DNA of 64,000 nt from Branchipolynoe longqiensis (lineage: Eukaryota; Annelida; Polychaeta; Phyllodocida; Polynoidae): positions 2,193,299-2,257,298 of the forward strand of contig CM059200.1 of the NCBI GenBank assembly GCA_030323885.1, written 5' to 3'. Positions within the stretch are counted from its first letter, which is position 1. The number at the start of each line of letters is the position of its first letter. Below are positions 52,337 through 62,905 of the stretch, piece by piece. A program made the position numbers and the translations under genes. Below the pieces are notes generated by a model. It ran no database searches, was not told where the DNA came from, and saw only the letters and a program-made list of their open reading frames with translations.

Positions 52337-52397
52337 ATGGCAGTGGGAAAACAACCATTAATGGCTACACTGTTCCTACAATTTCTATTGTCAACAG
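52337..52397 (+). CDS. Candidate signal-peptide exon with consensus donor
   Basis: ATG at 52337 (A at -3, G at +4) opens 20 codons plus one base and ends ...TCAACAG|GTGAGTTT, a near-perfect 5' splice site at 52398. The peptide is MAVGKQPLMATLFLQFLLST: a positive residue at position 5 followed by a hydrophobic run LMATLFLQFLL, typical for a secretory leader. Phase 1 at the donor matches the candidate exon at 40312. There is no stop or repeat in it. No downstream exon could be recognised; the 52.66-53.6 kb duplication follows. It could be chance: a 61-base open stretch beside a donor-like site is short. Confidence 0.42.
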
Positions 52398-52662
52398 GTG
52401 AGTTTATGTTTGTAGAATATGTAAGAAAATTGTGAACAAAAATCTATAAATGTCTATGTAAGAGCAATCAGTCATTGACTGAAGGAGCCTTAATGGAGCC
52501 TAGTTAATCTCAGATCCGATTGGTGGTGCCACCCGCCTGTTCATGTGTCAACTGCCTCCCCATCTACCCTCATTGTACCGTTGAAAATTGTTGCATAAAC
52601 AATTCCATATATATGTATATATATATATGTATACATGTGTTTATATAATAACAGGTTCAAGA

Positions 52663-53600
52663 TATTTAAGCAAAATATTCGGATCCTCAGAATTTCTCGA
52701 GTTTAGCAATGAGGTAAAGATGGCTCATTCATATTGGTAGGTGTCTGTCTGTGGGATTTTATAGTTGGCACTGGTCAAACCAGCCAACCTTCTGGTAAAG
52801 CCCCCTGAGAGAAATGAGTTGACAAGTAAATGGCCATGCTCGGCACACTGCCCCTGCATAATACGCTTACTATTGGAGTCTTTATGGCACTTGCCCTTTA
52901 CGTAGATGCTGATGTTTTATGGTCGAGGTTGCCCCTAGAGCTAGCGATCTGAATAGGGTGCACTGCAATATTATAAGGAAACCATGCACTGTGAGAAAAA
53001 CGCAGACACACCAGTCAACGGTGGTTGAAACTATACATGGTCAGTTCAAGGTTAGTCTGACTGAGTTTAATGCAGAAATCTCGCAATCCGACCAAAACAT
53101 CCACATAGCAGATTTTGGACATTCCTGTTACAAAGATTATTCATAATATTTAACCAAAATCTTCAGCTCATAGAAACTTCCCGAGTTTAGCAATGAGGTG
53201 AAAATGGCTCATTCATACTGGTAGGTGCCTGTCTGTGGGATTTTATAGTTGGTACTGGTCAAACCAGCCAACTTTCTGGTAAAGCCCCAGAGAGAAATGA
53301 GTTGACAAGTAAATGGACATGCTCGGCACACTGCCCCTGTATAATATGCCTACTATGGGAGTCTTGATGGCACCTGCCCTTTACGTAGATGCTGCTGGTT
53401 TATGGTCGAGGTTGCCTCTAGTTCTAGCGACCTGTAGAGGGAGCGCTGATATATTATAGGGAACCTATGCACTGCGAGAAAGATACAGAGACACCAGTCA
53501 ACGGTGGCTGAAACTAAGGTTAGTCTGACCTGGCTTAATGCAGAAATCTCGCATATCCGACCAAAACATCTATGGAGCAGATTTTCGACATTACATGCTG
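52663..53600. repeat. 484-bp tandem duplication
   Basis: 'gtttagcaatgaggt' starts at 52701 and 53185; further shared words include 'gtctgtgggattttatagttgg', 'tgcccctg(c/t)ataat' and 'gtcaacggtgg(t/c)tgaaact'. Copies are about nine in ten identical with small indels. A 75-codon frame in unit 1 is broken in unit 2, so it is not supported as coding. Confidence 0.93.
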
Positions 53601-53887
53601 GCGAAACATAGTCTATTTCAACGAGGGTTGACTGTAATTATATATTATGTGATGTATAAACATTATGCGAGTATCAAGATGCGGAAGGGATTTTTGTTAT
53701 TATATTGTTATTAAATATTATTATTATTATACTGTATTATTAGCCAATGGGCACTCTCCATGTATTTGCTCCATACTCATATGGGGACTTGTGGCTCCAC
53801 CACCGGCCCCAACCCTAACTACCGGCGCTCCCACTGTCACTCGCGTCCTAAATATTATATATATATACACATAAATGATACAGTGTT

Positions 53888-54090
53888 CTCTGTCGCGGAG
53901 TGGTTAGAGTGTCTGGCTTTTTTCTAGGTCTGACTCCTAATCTGATGCCCTCACCTCTGCCAATTTCGATTTCCACCGCTGTGTATAACTTACAGCATCA
54001 TCAAAGGCCAGTTCCTCTCATTCCATGTCTATGTGGTGTTGGAGGTTAAAAATCCCTTGGGTCGCTCAAAATATTGAGTAAAGTGTGAGA
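53888..54090 (+). mobile_element. tRNA-derived SINE of a third family
   Basis: Head 'gtcgcggagtggttagagtg' (A-box-like), then a body 'attccatgtctatgtggtg' and 'aaaaatcccttgggtcgctc', unlike SINE-A or SINE-B. One copy only here, so the ends are approximate. Confidence 0.55.
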
Positions 54091-54396
54091 TGAAACTATA
54101 TTACTATGGAATGGTTTCTGATTTAGTAGAGGCAGTATTGAATGAATTATAAATTATTCACGTTAGCTTTCAACCAGGCCAACCTTACTTAGCATCGCAG
54201 ACTCAAATGAGGGGATTTGATCAAATGTGAGAGAACTGTACAAAACAGTCAGTCACGACATCATCGATTTTCACACTCAAACTGATTGATAGGGGCATAA
54301 CTGACTAATTATAAATTAAACGAATGTCTGTATTAATCAGGTGACCAAGGTTTTAAGCCTAATATTGATCGATATTCATTAAATCAAAGAGCATGA

Positions 54397-54548
54397 CTAA
54401 GACGGGATGGCTAAGTGGGTACAGCGCCCACTTTCCTTGGTGGAGTTCCTTAGCATAATCCCTGGTCGATATTGAGGATTGATATATTTTGCGAATATCG
54501 TGGGGGCTAATTAAAATGGGAAATATTTCATCTACATTTCTTTCCATT
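54397..54548 (+). mobile_element. tRNA-like head, uncertain SINE
   Basis: 'gacgggatggctaagtgggtacagcgccc' resembles a tRNA 5' half. B box not clear. Confidence 0.4.
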
Positions 54549-55054
54549 CCGGTGTAACGATTTCAATTTCCCCCCTTTCCAAGTTCCCCCCGTGAATCTG
54601 AAAACGTTTTTAATTTCCCTCCCGTGAAATTGAAAACGTTTTCAGATTTCCGGGAGGGAAATTAAAAACAGTTTTCAGATTCCTGCCCCTATTTGCAAAT
54701 TCCCCCCAATTTAAAACTGTTTAAAAAACTTTTTAAAACATTTTAAAATTCAGACCGATAATATTTTTTTCTTACCCATCTTGGAGACTTTTTGTGTCAT
54801 TTGGGATGGAATATGTTTTGTTGTACTAGTAATAATTTCCATTATGCTATTCTCTGTGTATTATTATATTTGTCATGAAAATTTTGTTTAAATAACAAAA
54901 ATAAAGAAAATTCCCCAAAAATGGGAGAGGGAAAGTTAAAACGAGGGAGGGAAAATGAAAACGTTTTCAAATTCCTGTGGGATGAATTTGAAAACGTTTT
55001 CAAGTTCCCGGGGGGGAACTTCAATCAGGGGGGAATTTGAAATATTTACACCGG
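54549..55054. mobile_element. TIR element with C-run/AACG ends, 506 bp
   Basis: CCGGTGTAACGATTTC left, inverted CCGGTGTAAATATTTC right; TIRs extend over ~60 bp with CCCCCC and 'gaaaacgttttc' words on both sides. The palindrome 'gaaaacgttttc' occurs repeatedly. AT-rich core. No gene. Confidence 0.85.
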
Positions 55055-55130
55055 GGCTAACGTACTAACCATTACACTATCCATGCTCCGTGACGCAATC
55101 ACCCTAGCCACACCCACCTGTTTATATGGT
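55055..55130 (-). mobile_element. tRNA-like SINE head fragment
   Basis: Minus strand: 'gtcacggagcatggatagtg' and 'taatggttagtacgttagcc'. Abuts the TIR element. Confidence 0.45.
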
Positions 55131-55237
55131 TCCTTTCCCGAGAGGTCAGTGCAGACTACTACACTTGTCTCCCTGGAATTATAAGTAATTTAAATGGTTC
55201 ATATCCGTAGGTCACTTAATGGTTATGATTACATATT

Positions 55238-55325
55238 CAGCATAACCCCATTAAACCAAACTTGAAGGGACCCTAGAAATTTGTTTGGATTAACCGATCA
55301 TTGGTTTAACCAAGCTTTGGCTTCG
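55238..55325. mobile_element. Fragment of the 55411 MITE family
   Basis: 'ataaccccattaaaccaaac' and 'ggattaaccgatcattggtt'; an end plus subterminal part without a partner terminus. Confidence 0.6.
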
Positions 55326-55410
55326 TCTTTGACTTTGAATAAGCGTGTATTGCTCATGTAATATACAATGTATGTGGACACTTTGATTATTGTTTTTTTT
55401 ATGTACATAC

Positions 55411-55748
55411 GGTATAACCCCATTAAACCGAGCTCGGTTAAACCTAACGATCGGTTAATCCAAACAAATTTCTAGGGTTCCTTCAAAATAATACCATTTA
55501 TCATATAAAAAAGTTGGTGGGGTCTCAGATGACCTTATAACCACATGAAAATTTGGTTTAACCTGACCGAACGTGGCCTGAGGTCCAACAATTTTGTTTG
55601 GATTAAGCGATAATTTGGATTAACCAACTTAGGGTTAACCAACTTTTGTATATGATAAATGGTAGTATTTTGCCGGGCGCCACACAAATTTAGGATTAAC
55701 CGATCATTTCGTTTAACCGAGCTTGGTTTAACTGGGGTTATACTGTAT
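55411..55748. mobile_element. MITE with GTATAACCCC ends, 338 bp
   Basis: Left ACGGTATAACCCCATTAAAC, right inverted ACAGTATAACCCCAGTTAAA; TA at both borders fits a Tc1/mariner-type insertion. Subterminal 'ggttaatccaaac' and inverse copies. Confidence 0.78.
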
Positions 55749-55919
55749 AAGGCAATGTACCTACGATACATAAGGGGTGAGTTTATTAACCATACAGGCT
55801 GTAGCTTGTACATGAGCCACATCACTGTAACCAGTATTCTAGGAGGTGGTGAAAATGGCAGGCAAAGTGTATGTCATCATGATTAATTAGATATAAGCAA
55901 GCATCGCGATAGATCACAC

Positions 55920-56075
55920 ATGTCGGGTAGCGTACTCTCAGCATCCCAACTTCGGCATTACTATGCATCACACATGTCATGTAGTGTACGCACAGCATCA
56001 CAATTTCGGCATTACTATGCATCGCACATGTCGTGTAGTGTACGCCCAGCATCACAATTAAAAAATTTGAGAGCA
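55920..56075. repeat. ~60-bp tandem repeat, three units
   Basis: 'cacatgtcrtgtagtgtacg' with 'agcatcacaatttcggcatt' occurs at about 55917, 55972 and 56026; spacing ~55 bp. Confidence 0.8.
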
Positions 56076-56102
56076 TTGCCATTCTTCACAGATGTCGGGC
56101 AG

Positions 56103-56844
56103 TGTCATCATCATCATCATCATGCTGTTGGTCGCGATGCGACAAAGACTGCTTTCATTACTTGACTGCCGCTCTCCATTTAGCTCTCTGCTGTGAGAGT
56201 GATGTCCATGAGTCGGGCTTAATGTCTCTCAGCTTCAGGTATCCTTGAACCGGAGACGAGGGTGCCCTCTCTTTCTGTAACCAGAAGACAGTTGAGAGTA
56301 GAGGATCTGCTTTGGTAGCCTGTCTGATGGCATCCTCATGAGATGTCCAGTCCACCGGAGGTTCTTTTTTATCAGATCTTCCATAGAGGGTAGCCCCGTC
56401 CGTTCAAGTATTTCCTTATTTGTCACTTTGTCCTTCCAGGTTAGCCTCATGATTGAACGCAGATGTCGCATCATGAAGGCATGCAGCTTTTTCACCTGTC
56501 ATCTTTACACTGTCCAGGCCTCGGCTCCGTATAGTAGGGTGGATAGCACGATTGCACGGTAGATCTTGCCTTTGACCTGCATGGACACATGGTGGTTGTT
56601 CCAGAGTCTCTGGCGTAGTCGGCCGTAAGATGCGCTAGCTTTGGCCATCCTCCTCTGTATTTCAGCATCAATGCATCCATCACTTGATATAGTGCTTCTG
56701 AGGTAAGTGAATTCCGGAACAGTGTTCAGCTTGTTTCCATCAACCATGATCTCCTCCTCTCAGGTTCTTGTAGTGTTGGGTTGGTACAGCACCTCCGTCT
56801 TCTTGATGTTAATCTTCAGGCTGAACTTATTTGATGCATCGACA
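56103..56844 (-). pseudogene. Non-LTR retrotransposon (RTE-like), RT C-terminus and 3' end
   Basis: Minus strand from the gap: VPEFTYLRSTISSDG, then RLRQRLWNNH, VLSTLLYGAEAWTV, two in-frame stops, HAFMMRHLRSIMRLTWKDKV, LRWTGHLMRMPSDRLPKQIL, KRGHPRLRFKDT, a frameshift near 56250, then LKLRDIKPDSWTSLSQQRAKW and a stop. The FTYLG, LLYGAEAW, LRW-GH-RM and R-G-PRLRFKD blocks mark the thumb and C-terminal part of non-LTR reverse transcriptases. It ends with a 47-bp 3' end shared with 19030-19076 and an (ATG)n tail at 56103-56121. The 5' part, with the catalytic DD, lies in or beyond the gap. Inactive. Confidence 0.88.
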
Positions 56845-57344
56845 NNNNNNNNNNNNNNNNNNNNNNNNNNNNNNNNNNNNNNNNNNNNNNNNNNNNNNNN
56901 NNNNNNNNNNNNNNNNNNNNNNNNNNNNNNNNNNNNNNNNNNNNNNNNNNNNNNNNNNNNNNNNNNNNNNNNNNNNNNNNNNNNNNNNNNNNNNNNNNNN
57001 NNNNNNNNNNNNNNNNNNNNNNNNNNNNNNNNNNNNNNNNNNNNNNNNNNNNNNNNNNNNNNNNNNNNNNNNNNNNNNNNNNNNNNNNNNNNNNNNNNNN
57101 NNNNNNNNNNNNNNNNNNNNNNNNNNNNNNNNNNNNNNNNNNNNNNNNNNNNNNNNNNNNNNNNNNNNNNNNNNNNNNNNNNNNNNNNNNNNNNNNNNNN
57201 NNNNNNNNNNNNNNNNNNNNNNNNNNNNNNNNNNNNNNNNNNNNNNNNNNNNNNNNNNNNNNNNNNNNNNNNNNNNNNNNNNNNNNNNNNNNNNNNNNNN
57301 NNNNNNNNNNNNNNNNNNNNNNNNNNNNNNNNNNNNNNNNNNNN
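56845..57344. other. Assembly gap (500 N)
   Basis: Run of N. Confidence 1.
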
Positions 57345-57903
57345 CTGTGTTTACACGGGGAATTGTGAAGCGAATTAGACAAAGCGATTCATATGAAGCG
57401 AAGTAGTGGTGCGTTTACACGAGCGAGTTTGAAAGTCTGTCGGCGACCGGGAACAAGCAGCCTTAGTTCTGCCTGTAGCCGGCGAGCACTGCTATTTGTT
57501 TACTTTACACTCGGCGATTCGACGCCGATGCAGCTGCTACGTTAATATCGCTTATAATTTAGGGTTAATTTAATTAAATTTAATTATTTGAGTATGTAAT
57601 TCTGTTAAATATGATCGCATTCACTCGATTTCGGCATAATCGGGCCCTAACACTGCCGGGCACCAGCGATTAGTTACTGCTCCCCCTGTTGCCAGCACGC
57701 ACTACTATTTTATACTATCGCCGCCCGGGAACCAGCAGAACCGCTTCATATAAACCACCTAGCGAGGTGATCTACAAAAAGCGCATCATATGAATCGAAT
57801 CAGCCCTAATACGTTTCAGCGGCGTGTTTACACGGCGAATGTGAGGCGAACAAGGCAAGGCGATTCATATGAAGCGATTTAACTCTCCCGTGTAAACACG
57901 GCT
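57345..57903. mobile_element. TIR element D5 with one module M copy (left end at gap)
   Basis: Left 'gtgtttacacggggaattgtg' with 'gcgattcatatgaagcg'; right end is the inverse ('ttcatatgaagcgatttaac', 'cgtgtaaacacgg'). Each end also contains its own inverted GTGTTTACAC/GTGTAAACAC pair. Module M at 57490-57650. A terminus-only relative is at 63545-63583. Confidence 0.75.
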
Positions 57904-57919
57904 ATAGAGACAACCTTTG

Positions 57920-58735
57920 TAACCAAATTTCTCTTGTTTCTATTAAATAGTTCAGATCTTTCTCTACAATTTCAGATTCAGCTTTTTTTTTATCAGCCAA
58001 TTGGAAGTTCTTGAATTTATTTTGCAAAAATAGTTTTTGAGGCCATGATCTGGTAAGGCTAACAAAAATTAGTAACACTGGCACTGACACTCAGAATATC
58101 CCAACTTTCACTATTATCTCTCTTTTTAATACTTTCAGAGTAAATTGCCCTTAGGTTACATTAAATACTTCAGATCTTCCTCTTCAATCGCGCATTAAGA
58201 TATATTTAATCGATCCAATGAAAGCTTTTAAATTTATTTTACATAGACATAGCATTGCTGCAGCGCACATCACTGCAGTATTTGACCCTTCGCGAGCTAG
58301 TGACAGGTGTCGTATTGTCAGCGCCCGGTCATCGTCAGCGGCCTGTCGTGGCTTCTGCGCATGCGCGGATTTTCGCACGTTGCGGCGATCACTGCTATTT
58401 GTTTTGTTTACACTCGGCGATTCGACGCTGATCGAGCTGCTACGTTAATATCGCTTGGAATTTAATGTTAATTTAATTAAATTTCATTATTTGAGTATGT
58501 AATTCTGTTAAATATGATCGCATTCAATAGATTTCGGCCTAATCGGTCCCTAACACAGCCGGGTACCGTGCCTGAGCTTGTAGCCGGCGAGGGAATGGGT
58601 CTTTTGCATATGTCTTAAAATCCGCGCATGCGCAGAAGCGACGACAGGCCGCTGACGATGACAGGCCGCTGACGATACGACACCGGGCGCTGAGAATACG
58701 ACACCGGGGTTGTGACGTCATGCCGACATCGAGAA
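57920..58735. mobile_element. Repeat R2 copy 1, interrupted by D6
   Basis: 57920-58303 and 58708-58735 together match 60914-61333. Its left end is cut by D5. A 45-codon minus-strand frame (SLTRSWPQKLF, KNFQLADKKK, EKDLNYLIETREI) is kept in all three R2 copies apart from a few replacements, but the copies are too alike for this to prove coding. Confidence 0.8.
58304..58707. mobile_element. TIR element D6 with one module M copy, 404 bp
   Basis: GGTGTCGTATTGTCAGCGCC at the left and inverted GGTGTCGTATTCTCAGCGCC at the right; TIRs continue to 'gcgcatgcgcggatttt' (~70 bp). The right TIR has an extra repeat of 'acaggccgctgacgat'. Module M at 58390-58555. The uninterrupted target is at about 61300. 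Confidence 0.82.
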
Positions 58736-58965
58736 TTACTTACGCGAGATATGCGATGATAACGATGAGGAGAAAGCCCCACCAGGGCACCTCTACTAGA
58801 CCCAGCACCAGCATGATGTGTCAGTTGAACACGAAGGAATTTCCTGCAGCTCACTTCAGTCACTTCACTAATTCAGTAATTGTAATTGAGTTGTCTGTTG
58901 ATAATGATATATATCATTATATGACAGCCTACTAAAGCCTAAACTAAAGGTAACGTGGTCGTATA

Positions 58966-59377
58966 GAGGGAGTGCACGTGACGTCACCACTCAGCGGTTA
59001 GCCATCTTGGATTACACTTAATACCACCTGTGGCGCCCCCTGTCTTATACCAAGAACACTACGCCCACCATTGGGCCTACCTATAGTCAGGGCCGCCGAA
59101 GTATGTGGCACCACCTAGCGGGTACTGCATGAACCAGTCTATTTCTTCCAAAGTGTCAACATACTATTCTTTAGCAAAGATATGAGGCTACATGATAAAT
59201 CAAATAGTTCTTCTCCATCAAAAAACCCTTTTCCCCCAACTTTTGAGGGCAAACTGCTGAAAACAGTGACAAATAAACCAACAAATCGGTAAATAAACAC
59301 AATGTAAGCACTTCCAAGCCTTTCATATGTAATCCAATATGGCCACCGGAAGTTGTCTCGTGACGTCATTACACCCC
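58966..59377 (-). mobile_element. MITE K, left copy, truncated
   Basis: Reverse complement of 59692-60099 except that its inner end stops at 'attacacccc', lacking the last bases. Starts TATAGAGGGAGTGC after TA. Contains 'atcttggattacactta' and 'tgacgtca'. Confidence 0.85.
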
Positions 59378-59691
59378 GATTTAGCGATTGGGTATCGGGA
59401 CAACTGCTCGTTAATCCCGCAGCAATGTCTCGGTGAATATTTGATCTAGGATGATGTTGTTTCTCTTGTAACAAATGCTCTAAAGAGTAAAGTTCTCGAC
59501 AGCGGTCTGGGCACTGGTCACACAACAGAGCGAGGGGGAAGCTACGGTTTGCGGGTAAACAGAAGGCATGACATACTTGCACGATAACGAGGCTACTTCC
59601 GTTTGCGGGTAAACAGAAGCACGTGGCAATGTAGGTACATGTACGAGGGTGCATGTAAACGACAACGGGTCCAGTGCGGCGGAAGTCAATA
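59378..59691. repeat. Spacer between K copies; part repeated inverted at 60.7 kb
   Basis: 59640-59690 ('ggtgcatgtaaacgacaacg', 'tccagtgcggcggaagt') matches 60729-60780 inverted. 'gtttgcgggtaaacagaag' occurs twice (59548, 59611). Confidence 0.8.
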
Positions 59692-60099
59692 GAGGGGGTG
59701 TAATGACGTCACGAGACAACTTCCGGTGGCCATATTGGATTACATATGAAAGGCTTGGAAGTGCTTACATTGTGTTTATTTACCAATTTGTTGGTTTATT
59801 TGTCACTGTTTTGAGCAGTTTGGCCTCAAAAGTTGGGAGAAATGGGTTTTTTGATGGAGGAGAAATATATTTTTAATCATGTAGCCTCACATCATTGCTA
59901 AAGCGCAGTATGTTGACACTTTGAATGCTCTGTTGAAGAATTAGATAGGTTCAGGCAGTACCCACTAGGTGGTGCCACACACTTCGGCAGCCCTAACTAT
60001 AGGTAGGCCCAATGGTGGCTGTAGTGTTCTTGGAGGTGGTATTAAGTGTACTCCAAGATGGCTAACTGCTAAGTGATGACATCATATGCACTCCCTCTA
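59692..60099 (+). mobile_element. MITE K, right copy, TA-flanked
   Basis: Ends GAGGGGGTGTAATGACGTCA and inverted GAGGGAGTGCATATGATGTC; TA on both sides (59690-59691; 60100-60101). An unoccupied relative of its target is at about 60729 (inverted). Confidence 0.87.
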
Positions 60100-60379
60100 T
60101 AGACTCATGATGACCTATATGTGATGTATCACCCCCATCCGGCCACACACAACTTAGGGGAAAAGTATTCAACCAAGATGTTTTGATAAAAAAACGAACT
60201 TAAATATACGATTGCTATGAAATATGAAGTAAGTTATATGTCTTCTAATAACAAACCACGAGGGCATCCTAGAACACACTCCACCTGTTGTGTTTTGTAA
60301 ATGTACAACAAGTCAAGTGAGGTATCCCCAAAAATAACCCCCCTCTCAGCGATACAAAAATAATGATTAAAATAATCGC

Positions 60380-60640
60380 TTGGTACACATGTATAAAACA
60401 TGTTTACCAAAAAGATTATATTAAATTTATAAGGTTAGGGTTCTGGATTTCTATTAATTTTGAATAAAACTAGCAATCTTCATACAGAAAAAGTGAAATA
60501 TCTCTAAAACCACACCACCTAGAAACAAATCGCTTGGTACACATATAGAAAACATGTTTACCAAAAAGATTATATTAAATTGATAAGGTTAGGGCTCTGG
60601 ATTTCTATTAATTTTGAATAAAACTAATGTTTTGCACTGC
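60380..60640. repeat. ~145-bp tandem duplication related to R4
   Basis: 'tcgcttggtacacat' and 'aaacatgtttaccaaaaagattatattaaatt' occur at 60388 and 60531. Inverted relatives lie at 63370-63480. Confidence 0.88.
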
Positions 60641-60785
60641 CCGGCAAACTCAATGAAGCACAGAAGCGATGCGGAGACCAAGTTCAAGGTCGATTCATCA
60701 TACATATAGGTCAAACTTAATATTCCTGAGTCTATTCACTTCCGCCGCACTGGACCCGTTGTCGTTTACATGCACCCGTACGAAT

Positions 60786-61333
60786 TCTCGATGTCGGACA
60801 TCCGGGTACTTTTGGGGTTCACGGCGCGCGAAGGGTAAAACAAATGCCACTCTCATAGAAACAACATCAAAACTACCCTATCTTTCACAGTGATTTCAGC
60901 TTTTTGTTGCTTTGAAAGCAAATTTCTCTTGTTTCTATTAAATAGTTCAGATCTTTCTCTATAATTTCATATTCAGCTTTTTTTTTATCAGCCAATTGGA
61001 AGTTCTTGAATTTATTTGGCGAAAATAGTTTTTGAGGCCATGATCTGGTAAGGCTAACACTGGCACTGACACTCAGAATATCCCAACTTTCACTATTATC
61101 TCTGTTTTTAATAGTTTCAGAGAAAATTGCTCTTAGGTTAAATTAAATACCTCAGATCTTCCTCTTCAATTGCGCATTAAGATATTTTTAATCGATCCGA
61201 TGAAAGTTTTTGAATTTATTTTACAAAAATAAATGCTCCCCATAGACATAGCATTGCCGCAGCACACATCATGGCGGTATTTTACCCTTCGCGGGCTAGT
61301 TTCCGGGGTTGTGACGTCATGCCGACATCGAGA
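60786..61333. mobile_element. Repeat R2, full TIR form, 548 bp
   Basis: Left end TTCTCGATGTCGGACATCC, right end inverted ATCTCGATGTCGGCATGAC; further inside both have 'cgcgaagggtaaaa'. It is the uninterrupted relative of 57920-58735. Likely a nonautonomous DNA transposon; duplication not determined. Confidence 0.8.
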
Positions 61334-61489
61334 TCGATTCCTGCAAATTTACTAAAGCCTAGTAAAGGTTTCAAGGTTATTATTGCCGGAAGTGATAGTG
61401 AGGATAAGCTCTCACTACCTATAAAGTACTTTCTCATGGCATGCGTATCAAATAGCCTCTGATAACCAAGTCCAACTCCCGGCCTTCAC

Positions 61490-61939
61490 GAGGCGAAACT
61501 GTTTCTACTGACGGGAGAAGGGGCAAAGGCGGATCTCTGGCGCCTCAAAACCAGATGCTTCGGGCAGGTGGGGCTCGTCAATCTTGGCTGACTGCTCATC
61601 TAGGAGAAGGTAAACTCTGATTTAAAACCCCCGCTGCCGTGCGGCTAGTCCCATTTATGGGAAGACCAGAAGTTGGTAGTGCACACCAGCGGCCATACCG
61701 ACTCAATTGTCGGCCTAAACTAAGTGCGGTGCACATCAACTTTGTTGGTGTGGTCAGGGGATGTCACCCCTTCAAGTGCATGAAGACTGGAGCAGCAGAT
61801 GAGTTAGAAGATCAATAGCTTTGAAGGTGTAACAGCAAGATGATGTGGCTCATCAGGGCACACTCTGACAAAGATGAGTAAGTGGCCAGTCACCTTGGAA
61901 AGGAAGGGGAACCTACCAAGTATTTACCCATAGTAAGCA
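61490..61939 (+). mobile_element. RTE LINE, 5' untranslated part
   Basis: 'ggatctctggcgcctcaaa', 'ctgctcatctaggagaagg', 'cagggcacactctgacaaag' and 'tggccagtcaccttggaaa' recall the 5' leader I know from RTE LINEs of marine invertebrates. It is joined directly to the middle of the RT domain, so endonuclease and the RT N-half are deleted. Confidence 0.7.
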
Positions 61940-62818
61940 ATGGTAATTAAATTTAACCTGTACACAGAGATGATTTTCAGACACATTGAAGATTGCAAGG
62001 GAGTGACAATAGGTGGCATGAACATCAACAATCTTAGATATGCCGATGACAGTGTAATACTAGCAGACAGTGAGAAAAACCTACAAGATATAGTGAATAG
62101 AATCAATAAAGCTGGAATACTATTCAACATGAAGATGAATGCCAGGAAGACCAAAACAATGGTTATAAGTAAAAAGACAGATAAACCAAATGTCAATATA
62201 ACCATAGATGGCACAAACATAGAACAAGTATCCGAATTCATATATCTCGGACAAAAGATTACAAATGATGGGAGATGTGAGGAAGAAATTAAAAGAAGGA
62301 TAACAATAGCCCGAACAACATTCTCCAAAATGTATAGAGTGTTAACATCAAGTAAGATATTAATACAAACAAGGAAGCGTATTCTTCAGTGTTATGTGTG
62401 GTCTACTCTAATGTATGGGGCAGAGACATGGACAATCTCTAAGAAAATGTACAAACGTTTAGCAGCATTTGAGATGTGGACTTATCGAAGGATGATGAAA
62501 ATATCATGGACAAAGAAGATCACCAACAAAGAAGTTCTCAGAAAAATTAAAAATAAGAAAAGCTTGTTTGCCACTATACAGACAAAGAAACTTATTTATT
62601 TTGGCCACATCATTCGTCAGAGTTCAATATACCGTACATTGTTGGAAGGGAAGGTGAATGGCAGCAGAGGGAGAGGGAGACCAAGAACATCATGGTTTAC
62701 AAATATTTCACAGTGGACAGGCTTGAATTATTCACAGTCTATCAGAACAGCACAACATCGGGACAAGTGGAGAACCATTGCATCCAACCCTCGACTAGAA
62801 GACGGAACTATTGATTGA
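61940..62818 (+). CDS. RTE LINE reverse transcriptase, C-terminal half (internally deleted)
   Basis: 292 open codons. Residues 3-15 (FNLYTEMIFRHIE) are the RT block before the catalytic loop; LRYADDSVILAD (residues ~32-43) is the YADD active site; then NMKMNARKTKTMVIS, FIYLGQKITNDGR, VWSTLMYGAETWTIS, AAFEMWTYRRMMKISW, TNKEVLRKI, IYFGHIIRQSS and GRGRPRTSW (~ residue 250). That is the palm, thumb and C-terminal order of RTE-type elements. The usual apurinic endonuclease and fingers are missing; the first methionine is probably not the true start but part of the deletion junction. The stop codon is supplied by the (TTGA)n microsatellite tail at 62808-62822. The frame has no stop or shift, so the insertion is young, but it cannot replicate by itself. 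Confidence 0.9.
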   Translation: MVIKFNLYTEMIFRHIEDCKGVTIGGMNINNLRYADDSVILADSEKNLQDIVNRINKAGILFNMKMNARKTKTMVISKKTDKPNVNITIDGTNIEQVSEFIYLGQKITNDGRCEEEIKRRITIARTTFSKMYRVLTSSKILIQTRKRILQCYVWSTLMYGAETWTISKKMYKRLAAFEMWTYRRMMKISWTKKITNKEVLRKIKNKKSLFATIQTKKLIYFGHIIRQSSIYRTLLEGKVNGSRGRGRPRTSWFTNISQWTGLNYSQSIRTAQHRDKWRTIASNPRLEDGTID

Positions 62819-62905
62819 TTGAGTAAAGGTGATTAAATTATCTTATAAAACTATGAAATTGTTGTTCCATCATTAGTTTTCTATATGTTGTGAACTTTTA
62901 AGGAT

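Noticed and set aside
52919..53146. 75-codon frame in the tandem duplication
   Set aside because: The second duplication unit breaks the frame, so there is no sign of selection.
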